64,000 bases of DNA from Ilyomonas sp963847085 (lineage in GTDB: Bacteria > Bacteroidota > Bacteroidia > Chitinophagales > Chitinophagaceae): contig CAWJYO010000010.1 in NCBI GenBank assembly GCA_963847085.1, forward strand, positions 186,001 to 250,000. Direction: 5' to 3'. The position numbers were made by a program, and so were the translations under genes. The notes below the pieces were generated by a model. That model saw nothing but the letters and a program-made list of their open reading frames with translations. It was not told the DNA's origin and searched no databases. Positions 63,740 through 64,000 of this stretch are shown here, piece after piece; the stretch's first letter is position 1; every line of letters begins with the position of its first letter.

Positions 63740-64000
63740 ATGGAATACAATAAAATTATTTCTGTTACCGGCTTAACCGGTTTATACGAATTAGTAGGCA
63801 GCAAAACGGATGGCGCAATTGTGCGTTCGCTGGAAGATAATTCAACCAAATTTGTTTCTTCGCGCGTACATAATTTTTCGCATCTGGAGAGCATTGAAGT
63901 CTATACAAGCCGCGATAACGTGAACCTTGCTGATGTGTTTAAAGCCATGCAGCAAAATGGCGAGCCTTTGCCATCGGAAAAAGACAACAAAGCCGTAAAA
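63740..64000 (+). CDS. DUF5606 family protein (5' part, cut by the window edge)
   Basis: The first 87 residues are present: MEYNKIISVTGLTGLYELVG, SLEDNSTKFVSSRVHNFSHL, then SIEVYTSRDNVNLADVFKAM. They match DUF5606, a small Bacteroidota family of unknown function. The gene continues beyond position 64000. A copy of the dispersed word lies upstream at 63650. Confidence 0.85.
   Translation, partial: MEYNKIISVTGLTGLYELVGSKTDGAIVRSLEDNSTKFVSSRVHNFSHLESIEVYTSRDNVNLADVFKAMQQNGEPLPSEKDNKAVK

Overview
The window looks like a Bacteroidota chromosome segment, most likely the family Chitinophagaceae. Signs of this are two type IX secretion system (T9SS) sorting domains, paired DUF4230 proteins, DUF5606, a GH144-type glucanase, a TAnnTTTG promoter at a candidate small RNA, moderately AT-rich DNA and about 16% non-coding sequence. 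I saw no rRNA, tRNA, CRISPR array, prophage or complete insertion sequence.

Layout. 1-1.5 kb: frameshifted asmA-like and purN genes. 1.5-8 kb: two DUF4230 proteins, then a siroheme/sulfite-reductase operon (uroporphyrinogen methyltransferase, CysJ-like, CysI-like, Met8-like). 8-15 kb: isoaspartyl peptidase, heptose-7-phosphate kinase, a stand-alone C-terminal half of CarB, a PDZ aspartyl protease, a response regulator and an SDR. 15-24.6 kb: beta-propeller phosphoesterase, PepO, a truncated T9SS adhesin tail between direct repeats, and a Tat-type sugar isomerase-like protein. 24.6-36.8 kb: a candidate small RNA, RhlE, an M28 peptidase, a hydrolase, an acyltransferase, a NagX-like protein, a T9SS type B protein and an SMP-30 protein, with many palindromic repeats between them. 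37-46.7 kb: CYTH/CHAD pair, Zn-alcohol dehydrogenase, CinA, CBS protein, TreZ, MalQ and an esterase, which resembles a stress and storage-sugar island. 46.9-52.7 kb: ROK kinase, GH144-like enzyme, glucosamine-6-phosphate deaminase-like protein and a six-hairpin glycosidase. 54-60 kb: PhzF, isochorismatase, PLP decarboxylase, a monooxygenase-like protein, GNAT and a MocR regulator, which appear to share a paired operator. 60-64 kb: MnmE, two ferritin-like proteins and the start of a DUF5606 gene.

The most unusual signal is an 11-bp word, TTTGTTTTTGC (complement GCAAAAACAAA). I found it 29 times, on both strands; about 0.1 copies are expected from base composition. Two thirds of copies are intergenic. 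Copies inside genes occur in all six codon registers. In 28 of 29 copies an A/T tract lies at a fixed offset after the word. Two pairs form inverted repeats between genes. This is how the DNA uptake sequences of Neisseriaceae and Pasteurellaceae behave, and I know of no described equivalent in Bacteroidota.

Several genes carry single-base frameshifts (asmA-like, purN, a DUF3303-like gene, the 22975-24649 gene, a hydrolase, an acyltransferase and cinA). This many suggests residual indel errors in the assembly rather than true gene decay, so I annotate the likely full-length loci and flag the breaks.
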